The notes under the pieces were generated by a model. The model saw only the letters and a list, made by a program, of their open reading frames with translations. It made no database searches and was not told where the DNA came from. From positions 1-33,963 of the forward strand of contig MAYW01000036.1 in the NCBI GenBank assembly GCA_001723765.1: a DNA stretch of 33,963 bases. Direction: 5' to 3'. Within the stretch, counting starts at the first letter, position 1. Each line of letters opens with the position of its first letter. Made by a program: the position numbers and the translations under genes. Of the stretch, positions 8,058 through 16,456 are shown one piece after another. This stretch comes from Candidatus Scalindua rubra. GTDB lineage: Bacteria; Planctomycetota; Brocadiia; Brocadiales; Scalinduaceae.

Positions 8058-8573
8058 ATGTCTAATTTGGCCACAACTAAAATGTCATCAAAAGGGCAGG
8101 TTGTTATACTAGAAGATATAATAAACCGAGGGAATCGTAAAGAGGCTATATTTGTAGATAATAAGGATCGAGTTAGGTTTTATGAAATCATAACAAAAGA
8201 AGACTTAAAGAAACGCACCTACAATAATATTGCAAGGATGACAATGATTTATCTTGCGTTTAATTATTGTGGGTTAACATTAAGAGAGATCGGGTAAAGG
8301 TATAGAGGTATAAGTGATTCTGCTGTCAATAAGGCAGTGAACCGTTTTAGTACCCATCTTTCAAATGATAAAACGAGTTTATATAGAGACAACAATACCG
8401 AGTTTTTACTACGAAAACAGATCAAGCAATTGAAGAAATTAGAAAAGTTCGTCATATGGTTTCAAAAAAAGTTCAACCATGATACAAAAACAATTCTTAA
8501 GCATTATAAAGAACTGGAAAGCAAGTATGCTGATAGAATTTTAAAAGGAAGTGAAACTAAAAGAATAACGTAA
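8058..8573 (+). pseudogene. AbrB-antitoxin / REP-associated tyrosine transposase chimera, broken
   Basis: ATG 8058 has a good ribosome binding site (GAGGAG, 8045-8050). The first 17 residues (ATTKMSSKGQVVI) are the start of an AbrB/MazE DNA-binding antitoxin. The frame then passes into INRGNRKEAIFVDNKDRVRF, the N-terminal signature of REP-associated tyrosine transposases (RAYT, Y1 family). It jumps to their C-terminal LTLREIG...YRGISDSAVNKAVNRF. The catalytic HUH and Tyr region, roughly 150 codons or more, is missing. An in-frame TAA (8295-8297) interrupts the C-terminal part, which reads on to 8573. The product cannot be an active transposase. It may have mobilised the REPIN-like repeats of this genome when intact. 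Confidence 0.7.
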
Positions 8574-9072
8574 ATGTTTAGTTAACCGAAGACCATGACC
8601 AATGCAGTATTCATGTTCACCTTATCTTGGGTTAACCTAAAAACTCCTCCTCATTAATCGAGGGGGTCAAATATTTAGTAACGACAATATGCCTATAGCA
8701 GACATATTTTATGACTCGTTTTCTTCCTTTCTTTGCAATCCATAAGATTGGATAATGTCAGGCCAAAGATACGTTGACTGAAATTTGGAACCCATGCCGT
8801 ATCATCCTGTAATTTCCGTCTAAAATATGCTTTTCTTTGTGCTCGGCTATTAACTATTACCTTTAATTTATCCAAAAATCAATTTAGATTAAAACCCCAC
8901 CCTTATTTATCACATCACAACAAGAAAATTTTAGATTATGGTTCTCCAGACTAATGAACATAAATAGAACAGATGTCCCTGTTTATCAATATTTATCATC
9001 GAGGATGTTAATATTTAATCTTTCGTATATAATATGTGTAGAGAGGGCGACTTCTTTAAAAGGACAAACGAT
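8574..9072. other. Gene-poor interval
   Basis: About 500 nt of AT-rich sequence without a supported gene. A 60-codon minus-strand frame (8693-8875) has a plausible composition (DDTAWVPNFSQRIFGLTL) but no family was recognised and there is no ribosome binding site; it could be a decayed gene. No repeat of the families seen elsewhere was found. Confidence 0.4.
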
Positions 9073-9753
9073 ATGAAGAAATATATAAATATTTTCAGAA
9101 TACAAAGTTGGTGTAATATAATTAAAATATTAATTATAGTTGGCGCTGTTTTTCTGCCCGAAACAGGGTACTCTGAATTTACTATGGGTGAAGATATCAA
9201 ATGCCGGAATTACTGTTGCACTAAGTTTATAAAGGCAATTGGTGTTGTAATAAAACATGAGGGGAAAGAGGATGAGAAAATCCTGCATTCCCGAACTTGT
9301 GAGTTATTAGAAAATTCTGATTCTCATGATTATCTGTTCTGTTCTGATCTCGAATTAGCATTTAGTAAAGGGTTTGTAAAATGTGAAAGTTGTAACTTGA
9401 AGTTTGTAGACAATGATCCCTGTACAGCAAAGTGTTGTAAATACTACGGATGGATAATCGAACCGATTACGGGCATCCTGCATAGAAAGGACTGTCAATT
9501 CCTGAGGATAGTAAAGGTGAGGTTTTATCAGGACCTTGCATTTATTTGTTCCCGTCACAATACCGAGGAAGAACTTGTGGATAAGGCCCTTGTAGAGAGA
9601 AAAGCTAATTACAGGGTATGTAATCACTGCTTTAGAAATATAATCCCCAAGAGGTACAAGCTCCAGCCAGGTCTGTTAAAGTATTATGATAGCGGTGAAA
9701 TTGAGTACAGTTTAGAATCATTAGAATTGTGTTTGACCACCATGTACAGATAA
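9073..9753 (+). CDS. Exported Cys-rich protein with two Ada-like zinc-binding modules
   Basis: 226 residues from ATG 9073, chosen for the AAAGGAC ribosome binding site 8 nt upstream and because MKK plus the hydrophobic ILIIVGAVFLP give a signal peptide; an upstream in-frame start at 9034 is less likely. The mature part has about 18 cysteines. Two similar segments show the pattern LH---C-(n)-C..C: ILHSRTCELL...FSKGFVKCESCN and ILHRKDCQFL...ANYRVCNHCF. The pattern resembles the metal-binding module of Ada and of small 'FHxxxC...PCxxC' domains. Before each there is a CCxKxx(Y/F) segment (NYCCTKFIKAIG, AKCCKYYGWI). Zinc binding outside the cytoplasm is inferred; no catalytic function is proposed. 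Confidence 0.65.
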   Translation: MKKYINIFRIQSWCNIIKILIIVGAVFLPETGYSEFTMGEDIKCRNYCCTKFIKAIGVVIKHEGKEDEKILHSRTCELLENSDSHDYLFCSDLELAFSKGFVKCESCNLKFVDNDPCTAKCCKYYGWIIEPITGILHRKDCQFLRIVKVRFYQDLAFICSRHNTEEELVDKALVERKANYRVCNHCFRNIIPKRYKLQPGLLKYYDSGEIEYSLESLELCLTTMYR

Positions 9754-9866
9754 CGGCTATTTTCTGCAGAGCTCAGCTTTACCGAGATCGATCAAAACAT
9801 TTTTATTAAGCCCCTGAATATGCTAAAATTAATTTTATAGTATTCTGAAAAAAGTGGAGAAAAGAT

Positions 9867-9916
9867 GTCATTCCCACCCCCACTTCTGTGAGGATAAACT
9901 CCAGCGGGAATCCAGA
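9867..9916. repeat. GTCATTCCC / GGGAATCC inverted repeat
   Basis: GTCATTCCCACCCCC at one end and GCGGGAATCCAG at the other form an imperfect palindrome of the type that recurs four times at 15115-15384. Confidence 0.6.
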
Positions 9917-9936
9917 AAATCAAGAGTATGTAGACT

Positions 9937-10054
9937 CCCGCCCGCCTGAATGATGTAGTCGGGCAGGTAGCCGCAATCTTCAGATTGCGTAACTTAGGTG
10001 TAATTTCATATACTCATCAGATGATGAAAAACGCAGGCTAAAGCCTGCGGCTAC
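9937..10054. repeat. REPIN-like palindromic element, copy B
   Basis: The core 9967-10054 reads GTAGCCGCAATCTTCAG...ATTGCG at the left and ACGCAGGCTAAAGCCTGCG then GCTAC at the right, the reverse orientation of copies A and C. Directly before it lies a GC-rich palindrome (CCCGCCTGAATGATGTAGTC, ending GGGCAG), which is nearly the complement of the insert in the hairpin loop of copy A. Confidence 0.75.
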
Positions 10055-10085
10055 TGTAATATAAAATCCTCAACATAATATAACT

Positions 10086-12053
10086 ATGGAAAAGTTTTTC
10101 AATACATGCCCCAGAGATTGTTACGACACCTGTGCCATGATTACAACGGTTGAGGAAGGAAAGGCAATAAAGCTTCAGGGCAATCCCAGGCATCCTATAA
10201 CGCAGGGATTCCTCTGCTGGAAGATACAAAACGCATTAAAGTTCGTATATTCACCTCAACGTCTGAAACACCCCCTGAAGAGGGTTGGGAAAAAAGGGAG
10301 TGACAATTTTCGGGAGATTACGTGGGAAGAGGCTTACAAGGAAATTGCTCACCAAATCGAGGATGTACAGACCAAATATGGGGCTGGTGCAATCTTACCA
10401 TTCCACTATTTTGGCCACATGGGGCTCCTGAACAAACAATTTTCCCAGCGAATCTTCAATGCCCTGGGAACAAGCGATTGCGCACCCACCATATGTTCAA
10501 ATGCCGGACGATCGGCCCTGCAGTATGTATACGGGGGCTTCTGGGGTATCGATCCGGAAGAGATTAAATCCTCCAAGCTCATTATCTTCTGGGGACTGAA
10601 TGGACCCTGGAGCAACTTACACGGTTACAATATGGTAAAGAATGCCGTACGTAATGGGGCAAAATTCTATGTCATTGACCCCTTGAAGACCTGCCAGCTT
10701 GGCAAACATCTCGCAATTCAGCCAAACACTGATGGCGTCCTTGCCCTGGGTATTGCAAATTACCTGATAACAAATGATTTATACGATAAATCACACGTCG
10801 AAAAATATACTCACGGATTTGAGCAATTCAAGGATGTAGCAAAGGATTTTGATCTTGAAAAGGTTTCCAGGATAACACACTTATCGCAGGAAGACATAAG
10901 AGAACTGACCGAAGACATGTATCGGCTGAGGCCAAACTTCATACATCTGGGTTTTGGTATTCAAAAACATCTATACGGTGGTGAGGCCGTCAGAACTATT
11001 GCCCTCCTTCCTCCTCTGGTGGGTGGTTTCAGGGTACATTACAGCAATACTGACAGAGAAATAGACCTTGGTTTCCTTCAGGGCAAACACCTTGTCAGCC
11101 AAAATCCTCCAGAAAATAAAAAGACGTACAACATGGCACAACTTGGACGCATACTGGAGACTGGAGAGATAAAATTCCTTTTTGTTTTCAATACCAATCC
11201 CCTGGTCAATCTCCCTAATCAAAGACTGGTGAAAAAGGGTATGGAGAGTGAGGATGTCTTTACGGTTGTGCATGACCTGTTTTTAAATGATTCCTGCAGC
11301 TATGCGGACATTGTCCTGCCCGCCCCAAGTTTCCTGGAATCATTTGATATCCATGTATGTTATTACCACAATCATATGTCCATAAACCAGAAGGCAATTG
11401 AGCCGCTTGGCGAGGCAAAACCTAACTATCAGGTCTTTAAGGAACTGTCCGAAGCCATTGGTATGAATGCCAAAGAGCTGTACCCACCGGAACATGAGGT
11501 AGCTGAAGAATTCCTGAACAGAAGCAGGGCAGTAGATTTTACACTGAAAGACCTGGAACGAGAAGGCTTTTGTAAGATGAAAGTCAGGCCGCAGGATGAC
11601 TATCTCACGCCCACTGGTAAGATTGAAATGCATTCTCAACTGGCCGAAAAGGCAAATCTTCCACCGTTACCCGGTTATTATGAAGAGGTTAGAAATGAAT
11701 ATCCCTTCCAATTTTTAACCGTCAATCATAAACGTATTACGCGTTCTCAGTTTCATAACGTCTGGCAAAAGGAGATAGAACCGATTGTCCTGATTAACGA
11801 TGAAGATGCAAAAAAGAAGGACATAAAGGAGGGAGATTGGGTAAGATTAAAAAATGATCAGGACACATTGAATATGAAGGCACTTCCCACTAAAGACATA
11901 AGACAGGGAGTTATATTAGCCTATGGAGGTCTGTGGCCGAAGCTATGTGATGGTAAAGGAGCGAACACCCTAATCTCAGATGCAGTTCAGGACTTTGGCG
12001 GAAACGCCGCCTATAATTCCACCTATGTTGAAATTGAAAAGTTGAAGGTTTAA
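10086..12053 (+). CDS. Molybdopterin-dependent oxidoreductase, single subunit
   Basis: 655 residues. The N-terminus binds a [4Fe-4S] cluster through Cys8, Cys12, Cys16 and Cys44 (CPRDCYDTC ... GFLCWK). The bis-MGD-binding DMSO-reductase fold follows (IIFWGLNGPWSNLHG, FVFNTNPLVNLPN, YADIVLPAPSFLES), with the C-terminal cofactor domain (EKEIEPIVLINDEDAKKKDIKEGDWVRL in part). No Tat signal, so it is cytoplasmic. No electron-transfer or anchor subunit is encoded beside it. The substrate is unknown; TICSNAGRSA is near the expected Mo-ligand position, but I cannot decide the ligand. The family includes formate dehydrogenases, thiosulfate/polysulfide reductases and related enzymes. ATG start with a weak ribosome binding site; the 3' end converges with the response regulator, 2 nt apart. 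Confidence 0.85.
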   Translation: MEKFFNTCPRDCYDTCAMITTVEEGKAIKLQGNPRHPITQGFLCWKIQNALKFVYSPQRLKHPLKRVGKKGSDNFREITWEEAYKEIAHQIEDVQTKYGAGAILPFHYFGHMGLLNKQFSQRIFNALGTSDCAPTICSNAGRSALQYVYGGFWGIDPEEIKSSKLIIFWGLNGPWSNLHGYNMVKNAVRNGAKFYVIDPLKTCQLGKHLAIQPNTDGVLALGIANYLITNDLYDKSHVEKYTHGFEQFKDVAKDFDLEKVSRITHLSQEDIRELTEDMYRLRPNFIHLGFGIQKHLYGGEAVRTIALLPPLVGGFRVHYSNTDREIDLGFLQGKHLVSQNPPENKKTYNMAQLGRILETGEIKFLFVFNTNPLVNLPNQRLVKKGMESEDVFTVVHDLFLNDSCSYADIVLPAPSFLESFDIHVCYYHNHMSINQKAIEPLGEAKPNYQVFKELSEAIGMNAKELYPPEHEVAEEFLNRSRAVDFTLKDLEREGFCKMKVRPQDDYLTPTGKIEMHSQLAEKANLPPLPGYYEEVRNEYPFQFLTVNHKRITRSQFHNVWQKEIEPIVLINDEDAKKKDIKEGDWVRLKNDQDTLNMKALPTKDIRQGVILAYGGLWPKLCDGKGANTLISDAVQDFGGNAAYNSTYVEIEKLKV

Positions 12054-12055
12054 TC

Positions 12056-12490
12056 TTAATCAACCTCTTTTATATTCATTCTAATTGATATATCAACCAT
12101 TTTAGTCACATCACTTATATCAAAGGGTTTATAAATACAACCAACAACTCCTTCTGTTTTAGCCTTTTCAATCATTCGCTCATTAAACCTACTTCCCGTA
12201 ATAAACACAACAGGAAGCCTTGGTCTTATGGTTTTGCATTTCTTGAATAGTTCATATCCATTCATTTCTGGCATCTCATAATCTGTTATTAAGAGATCGA
12301 AGGTATGTTGTTTTAACAAATTGATTGCGACTTTTCCATCCTGTGCGGTTTGAACATAATAAAGTTTTGTATCTTCCAACAAACGTTTGATTGTATCTCT
12401 AAACATCTTATTATCATCAACAATCAATATCCTCCTTTTATTTTTCACTTTTTTTATCTTATTCAGATTATTTTGCGATGAATTATTCAT
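12056..12490 (-). CDS. Single-domain response regulator (CheY-like)
   Basis: 144 residues, a receiver domain only. Acidic pair Asp25-Asp26 (ILIVDDNKMF), phosphorylation site Asp70 (LLITDYEMPEMNGYE), Thr98 (VVFITGS) and Lys121 (YKPFD) are all in place. The first 19 residues are a polar, Asn/Lys-rich extension. There is no output domain, so it must act through a partner protein. No histidine kinase is nearby. It lies tail to tail with the molybdopterin oxidoreductase with only 2 nt between stops, and head to head with the XRE regulator. Confidence 0.92.
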   Translation of the reverse strand: MNNSSQNNLNKIKKVKNKRRILIVDDNKMFRDTIKRLLEDTKLYYVQTAQDGKVAINLLKQHTFDLLITDYEMPEMNGYELFKKCKTIRPRLPVVFITGSRFNERMIEKAKTEGVVGCIYKPFDISDVTKMVDISIRMNIKEVD

Positions 12491-12689
12491 ATATTTTTTT
12501 CAACTTGAAGCTTACGCTAAGAAGTAATGAGACAGGATTACACATGACCCCCCTTGTGTCATCAGAAAAATTGAGGATTGTAATAAATCCCGCAATGTTA
12601 AATAATAATCTCTTTGTCCCACATTGTCAATTTATATTTTTTATTACCTGGATTTTCCCCATTGTAAAGAAATTTTGTTCTATATAATA

Positions 12690-13142
12690 ATGTCAACTAT
12701 GACAAAGAGAGCACATAAAGTAATGTTACCAAGATTTGGTAAATACCTTGAGTACCTAAGAAAAAGTAAAAACCTAAAACAATCTCAGGTTATTTACAAA
12801 AGTAAGAAGATAAAGGATGGGTGTAAGATTTCTAGCAGTAATCTTTCTCGATATGAAGCGGGTAAAACAGGAGATCCCTCATTACCATTATTAAAAACAT
12901 TTTCTATTATTTATGATGAACCGCTTGAAAATATTATAAAGGTTTTGATGAAAGAAAAATATGGTGTGGATATTGAATATGAAAAGTTAAATCAATCTTA
13001 TATAAAGGAATCAGAATCTATTTACATATTCCAATTGGAAGAAATTAATGAGATGATAAAAAGATTAAATAGTAACGGCCTGTTTATGTTAAAGGCTGTT
13101 TTAAAGGGTCTAACTACTCAAAAAGAGTTTTTAACAGATTGA
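12690..13142 (+). CDS. XRE-family transcriptional regulator
   Basis: About 150 residues from ATG 12690 (MSTMTKRAHKVMLP) or ATG 12699. The open frame extends upstream to 12624, but that extension is hydrophobic and not helix-turn-helix-like, so it is left out. The N-terminal half is a Cro/C1 helix-turn-helix (FGKYLEYLRKSKNLKQSQV ... SSSNLSRYEAGKTGDPSLPLL). The C-terminal half is helical with no recognised domain. A TATAAT (12682-12687) sits right before the start codon, so a very short leader or leaderless message is possible. It is divergent from the response regulator; its target is unknown. Confidence 0.75.
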   Translation: MSTMTKRAHKVMLPRFGKYLEYLRKSKNLKQSQVIYKSKKIKDGCKISSSNLSRYEAGKTGDPSLPLLKTFSIIYDEPLENIIKVLMKEKYGVDIEYEKLNQSYIKESESIYIFQLEEINEMIKRLNSNGLFMLKAVLKGLTTQKEFLTD

Positions 13143-13258
13143 GCTTCTCATGTAGTCTTTCGAACTCTTTCTGGAGTAACGGATGCTTCATCACGTACTA
13201 CTTATGGTTAGCTGGTAAAGATATTTACATGAACACTGGCGTTCGTCCCATGGTGAGT

Positions 13259-13338
13259 GGAGGTCTACCCGCCCGTACCGAACGGGTACCTGCCCGAATA
13301 GGTACAGGCGGGCGTTCGGGCGGGAAGACCTCCGCTAC
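13259..13338. repeat. GTAG-headed hairpin with large GC-rich palindrome in its loop
   Basis: GGAGGTCTACCCGCCCG (13259-13275) and CGGGCGGGAAGACCTCC (13317-13333) form a 17-nt inverted repeat with one mismatch. Seen on the minus strand the element starts GTAGCGGAGGTCT, the GTAG head typical of REP sequences. Between the arms a further GC-rich palindrome (CCGAACGGGTACC ... GGTACAGGCGGGC) is nested. It lies just after the XRE gene and before the aconitase pseudogene. Confidence 0.7.
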
Positions 13339-13361
13339 ATTATTTCTTTACCTGCCAGGTA

Positions 13362-14996
13362 TTACTCATTCAAATCTTTAGCAATTTTATTTAAGGCAGA
13401 GCCTGCACGGAACCATTCTATTTGCTGCTCTGACATTGTATGCCTTGTTTCTATTTCCTCTTCTGTACCGTCATTGTGCTTGATCGTCACAGAGACATTT
13501 TTGCCCGGAGCTAATTTATCCAATCCTGTAATCAAAACCCTATCGTCCTCACGGAACTTTTCATAGTCCGATGGATTAACAAAAGTCAGTGGGAGTATCC
13601 CCTGCTTTTTTAAGTTGGTCTCATGTATTCTGGCGAAGGAACGCGTGATAACGGCCACTGCTCCAAGGTATCTCGGAGACATCGCGGCATGCTCGCGCGA
13701 AGATCCCTCTCCGTAGTTTTCATCACCCACAACAACCCATGAAACTCCACGTTCCTTGTAATCGCGGGCAATCTCTGAATACCTTATGCCGCTTTTACCA
13801 GTAAACAAGTTTTTACCTGTACCTGCTGAACCATCAAACGCATTCACAGCGCCAGAAAAGGCATTATCAGATATACGGTCCAGATGACCCCTGTACTTCA
13901 GCCATGGTCCCGCCGGGGAAATATGGTCAGTTGTACATTTCCCTGAAGCCTTTAACAACAAAGGGACGTCGACACAATCTTTACCATCCCATGGAGCAAA
14001 TGGAGTTAATACCTGAAGACGTTCAGATTCGGGATCAATAACAACCTCTACTCCCGAGCCATCCTCCACCGGAGGCACATAGCCTTTGCTGTGGCCTGCA
14101 AAACCGGCAGATGGCAGTTCTTCTGCAGACGGTTCTGCAAGTACTTCCTGCCCGGATGCCCTTTTTAATTTATCTTTCAATGGATTGAATGAAAGAGAAC
14201 CGGAGAAGGCAAATGCTGTAACAATTTAAGGAGAACCAATAAATGAAAGTGTCTCTACGTTGCCATCGTTACGAGCACGAAAATTTCTATTGTATGAGGT
14301 AATGATAGTATTTCTCTCACCCTTTTTGATATCAGTCCGTTTCCACTGACCTATACACTGCCCGCATGCATTGGCCAATACAGTAGCCCCCGCATCAGTT
14401 AAGGCCTTCATCTGGCCATCCCGCTTAATGGTATCTTCTATCAAGTTTGATCCCGGAGTTACCAACAATGGAATTGCCAGCTTTAAACCTTTGGCAACTG
14501 CATCTCTTGCCACAGCGGCAGCACGTCCCATATCTTCATAAGAAGAATTTGTACAGGAACCGATAAGGGCAAATCTAATGTTATCAGGATAACTTTCCCT
14601 GGCTACTTCATCACGGAAATCCGAAATAGGACGCACCTTATCGGGTGTATGGGGACCACAGACCTGTGGTTCAAGTTCCGATAAATTGATTTCTATAATC
14701 GTGTCAAAATATTTTTCAGGATCAGCATATACATCGTCATCGGCCTTGAGATATTCCGGGTATTTCGCCGCTAAAGCGGCTGTATCGTATCTGTCAGTTG
14801 CATCCTGCATTGCTACTCTATCCGGGTAAAGGTCTACATTAGATTCCTTACGAATATATGGTTTTATGTCTTCCGACTTCATATGAGAATAAAGGATTTT
14901 TTCTGTAAGGGTCAAGTCCCTTCCCAGTGTGTCTCTTGCTCTCTGGTGTTTTTTTTCTAAATCCTTATATAGTTTTTTACATATCTCAATAGACAT
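13362..14996 (-). pseudogene. acn: Aconitate hydratase, mitochondrial type, decayed
   Basis: The frame opens at ATG 14996 (MSIEICKKLYKDL...LTLTEKILYSHM, then DRVAMQDAT). It jumps straight to DRYDTAALAAKYPEYLKADD, losing about 220 residues that in mitochondrial-type aconitase hold the HCD and DSHTPNAGG active-site segments. The three cluster-ligand cysteines remain (GSCTNSS and NACGQCIGQW), as do SYNRNFRARND, CTTDHISPAGPWLKYRGHLD and GEGSSREH. At 14226-14228 an in-frame TAA stands where Glu is expected (IGSP-stop-IVTAF). The frame continues unbroken to 13362 afterwards, with no frameshift. An active enzyme would catalyse citrate-isocitrate isomerisation; this copy cannot as read. The composition is richer in GC than many neighbours. 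Confidence 0.88.
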
Positions 14997-15533
14997 ATTT
15001 TCCTCCTACGTATCAACATACTATAGCACAAAGCCTTAACAATAATATAAGCATTTATAAAAACAACATATCAAACGTTCATGAGTTATGGAAACTATTT
15101 TTGGATTTAATCTTCCAGATTCCCGCCCGCTGCAAAACTCATCGGGCAGGCCTTCATGGGAATGACAAAAAGTATAAATTGTCATTCCCGACTTGCTCTG
15201 TACCATTATGGTTCAGGGCTTAATCGGAAATCTATTTTCATGTTAAACATTCATGCCACTACGTAGCACCACGAAGAATGAAAATTATAGATTCCCTGTT
15301 TCCTTGCCAAAAGAGCAAAACCACGGGAATGACAGTTTGTTACTATTTGTGTCATTCCCGACCTAGATCGGGAATCTATTTTCGGATCAAACCTTGTAGA
15401 ATTTATCTGCATAAAATTACTTTTACGTCTTGTAATTACAAACTATTAAACATTATAATAATCAGAGTTAATGTTGATCGTGTAAAATAGTTTTGAGGAA
15501 TATAAAACCATTTTTGACATGTAGGAGCCGATA
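14997..15533. other. Long intergenic region with repeat cluster
   Basis: Over 500 nt without a gene. It carries four copies of the TCATTCCC/GGGAATC inverted repeat in alternating orientation (listed below). The remaining AT-rich stretch 15390-15533 presumably holds the promoter of the metallo-hydrolase gene; no clear consensus was chosen. Confidence 0.65.
15115..15384. repeat. Cluster of four GTCATTCCCG / CGGGAATCTA palindromic repeats
   Basis: Copies lie at about 15115-15167, 15181-15240, 15288-15334 and 15351-15384. Each pairs GTCATTCCCG with GGGAATC(T)A at the other end. Copies 1 and 3 are in one orientation (AGATTCCC first), copies 2 and 4 in the other. Copy 1 contains a GC insert (CCCGCCCGCTG...CGGGCAGG). 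Confidence 0.7.
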
Positions 15534-16376
15534 ATGAAGATCGGGCAATATGAACTACATCCGATTGATACCGGGAGGTTTGCCCTTGATGGTGGTGCAA
15601 TGTTTAATATTGTTCCAAAGTCGTTATGGAGCAAGCTTAATCCTCCAGATGATGAAAACAGGATAGAGATGGCCCTCAGGACATTACTAATCATGGGCAA
15701 TAAGCGTAAAATCCTTGTTGACACTGGCATCGGTACTAAATTTTCTGAAAAATATAAAAAAATCTATAAGATTGACCAGAGCAAATACAATCTGGCCTCA
15801 TCCTTAAAAGAATACGATCTAGAAACCAAGGATATAACTGACGTAATATTAACACATCTACATCTAGATCATGCTGGAGGTGCCACTTATAAAGAAGATG
15901 ACAAGCATAAACTTGCGTTTCCAAATGCAGTATATTATGTTCAAAAAAAACATTACGAATGGGCGTTGGAACCGAGTGAAAAAGACAAAGGTAGTTTTAT
16001 CAGAGAAGACTTTAAGCCTATAGTAGAAGAAGGAAAACTTCGACTTGTTGATGGATATACTGTAATATTCCCAAATATTGACGTTATCCTCTCTGATGGC
16101 CATACTCCAGGCCTACAGCTCGTAAAAGTATCTGATGGAAAAGATACACTTGTTTACTGTAGTGATTTAATATCAACTACATCTCACATTAGAATACCAT
16201 ATATAGCGGGCTATGATATTTATCCATTAACAACAATAGAAGAAAAGGAAAAACTCCTGACAAGGGCCTGTAGTGGCGATTGGATTCTATTCTTTGAACA
16301 CGACCCATCAACAGAAGCCGTTAAAATAAAAGAAACTGAAAATGGGTATGCTGTAAATGAGAAAGTATCTTTTTAG
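15534..16376 (+). CDS. Metallo-beta-lactamase-fold hydrolase
   Basis: 280 residues. The metal-binding motif THLHLDH (His108, His110, Asp112, His113) is intact, with further ligands in DGHTPG (His) and CSDLIS (Asp), and a final FFEHDPS His. The N-terminus YELHPIDTGRFALDGGAMF resembles the glyoxalase-II/quorum-lactonase-like branch with the conserved MF(G/N)-V-P segment. Members hydrolyse esters, thioesters or lactones; the substrate is not predictable. Cytoplasmic, no signal peptide. ATG start with TAGGAG 7 nt upstream. The SDR gene follows 80 nt downstream, with a repeat between. Confidence 0.88.
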   Translation: MKIGQYELHPIDTGRFALDGGAMFNIVPKSLWSKLNPPDDENRIEMALRTLLIMGNKRKILVDTGIGTKFSEKYKKIYKIDQSKYNLASSLKEYDLETKDITDVILTHLHLDHAGGATYKEDDKHKLAFPNAVYYVQKKHYEWALEPSEKDKGSFIREDFKPIVEEGKLRLVDGYTVIFPNIDVILSDGHTPGLQLVKVSDGKDTLVYCSDLISTTSHIRIPYIAGYDIYPLTTIEEKEKLLTRACSGDWILFFEHDPSTEAVKIKETENGYAVNEKVSF

Positions 16377-16386
16377 ATTTTTTCTG

Positions 16387-16434
16387 ACAGGATAAACAGG
16401 ATATTTGTCATCCTCATAATCCTGTAAATCTTGT
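16387..16434. repeat. ACAGGAT-type inverted repeat
   Basis: ACAGGATAAACAGGAT (16387-16402) and ATCCTGTAAATCTTGT (16419-16434) form an imperfect palindrome between the hydrolase and SDR genes. It could act as a terminator-like structure but has no T-run. Confidence 0.55.
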
Positions 16435-16456
16435 CTAAAAAAATGAGGTTATTACT

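Larger units (their letters stand above)
9754..10085. other. Repeat-bearing intergenic region
   Basis: No gene here. The interval contains one CATTCCC/GGGAATCC inverted repeat (9867-9916) and the second REPIN-like element with an adjoining GC palindrome (9937-10054), listed separately. Confidence 0.7.

Noticed and set aside
8330-8573. Separate 78-residue gene after the AbrB/RAYT chimera
   Set aside because: It lies in the same frame directly behind an in-frame TAA and matches the transposase C-terminus, so it is part of the pseudogene.
8693-8875. 60-codon minus-strand frame (DDTAWVPNFSQRIFGLTL)
   Set aside because: No recognised family, no ribosome binding site and no operon context; kept only as a remark on the interval.
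13139-13381. 80-codon plus-strand frame after the XRE gene
   Set aside because: Most of it is translation of the GC-rich palindrome; it is not a protein gene.
15115-15384. Regularly spaced repeats as a CRISPR array
   Set aside because: Orientation alternates, spacing is irregular and each unit is itself a palindrome with variable interior; this is a dispersed-repeat cluster.
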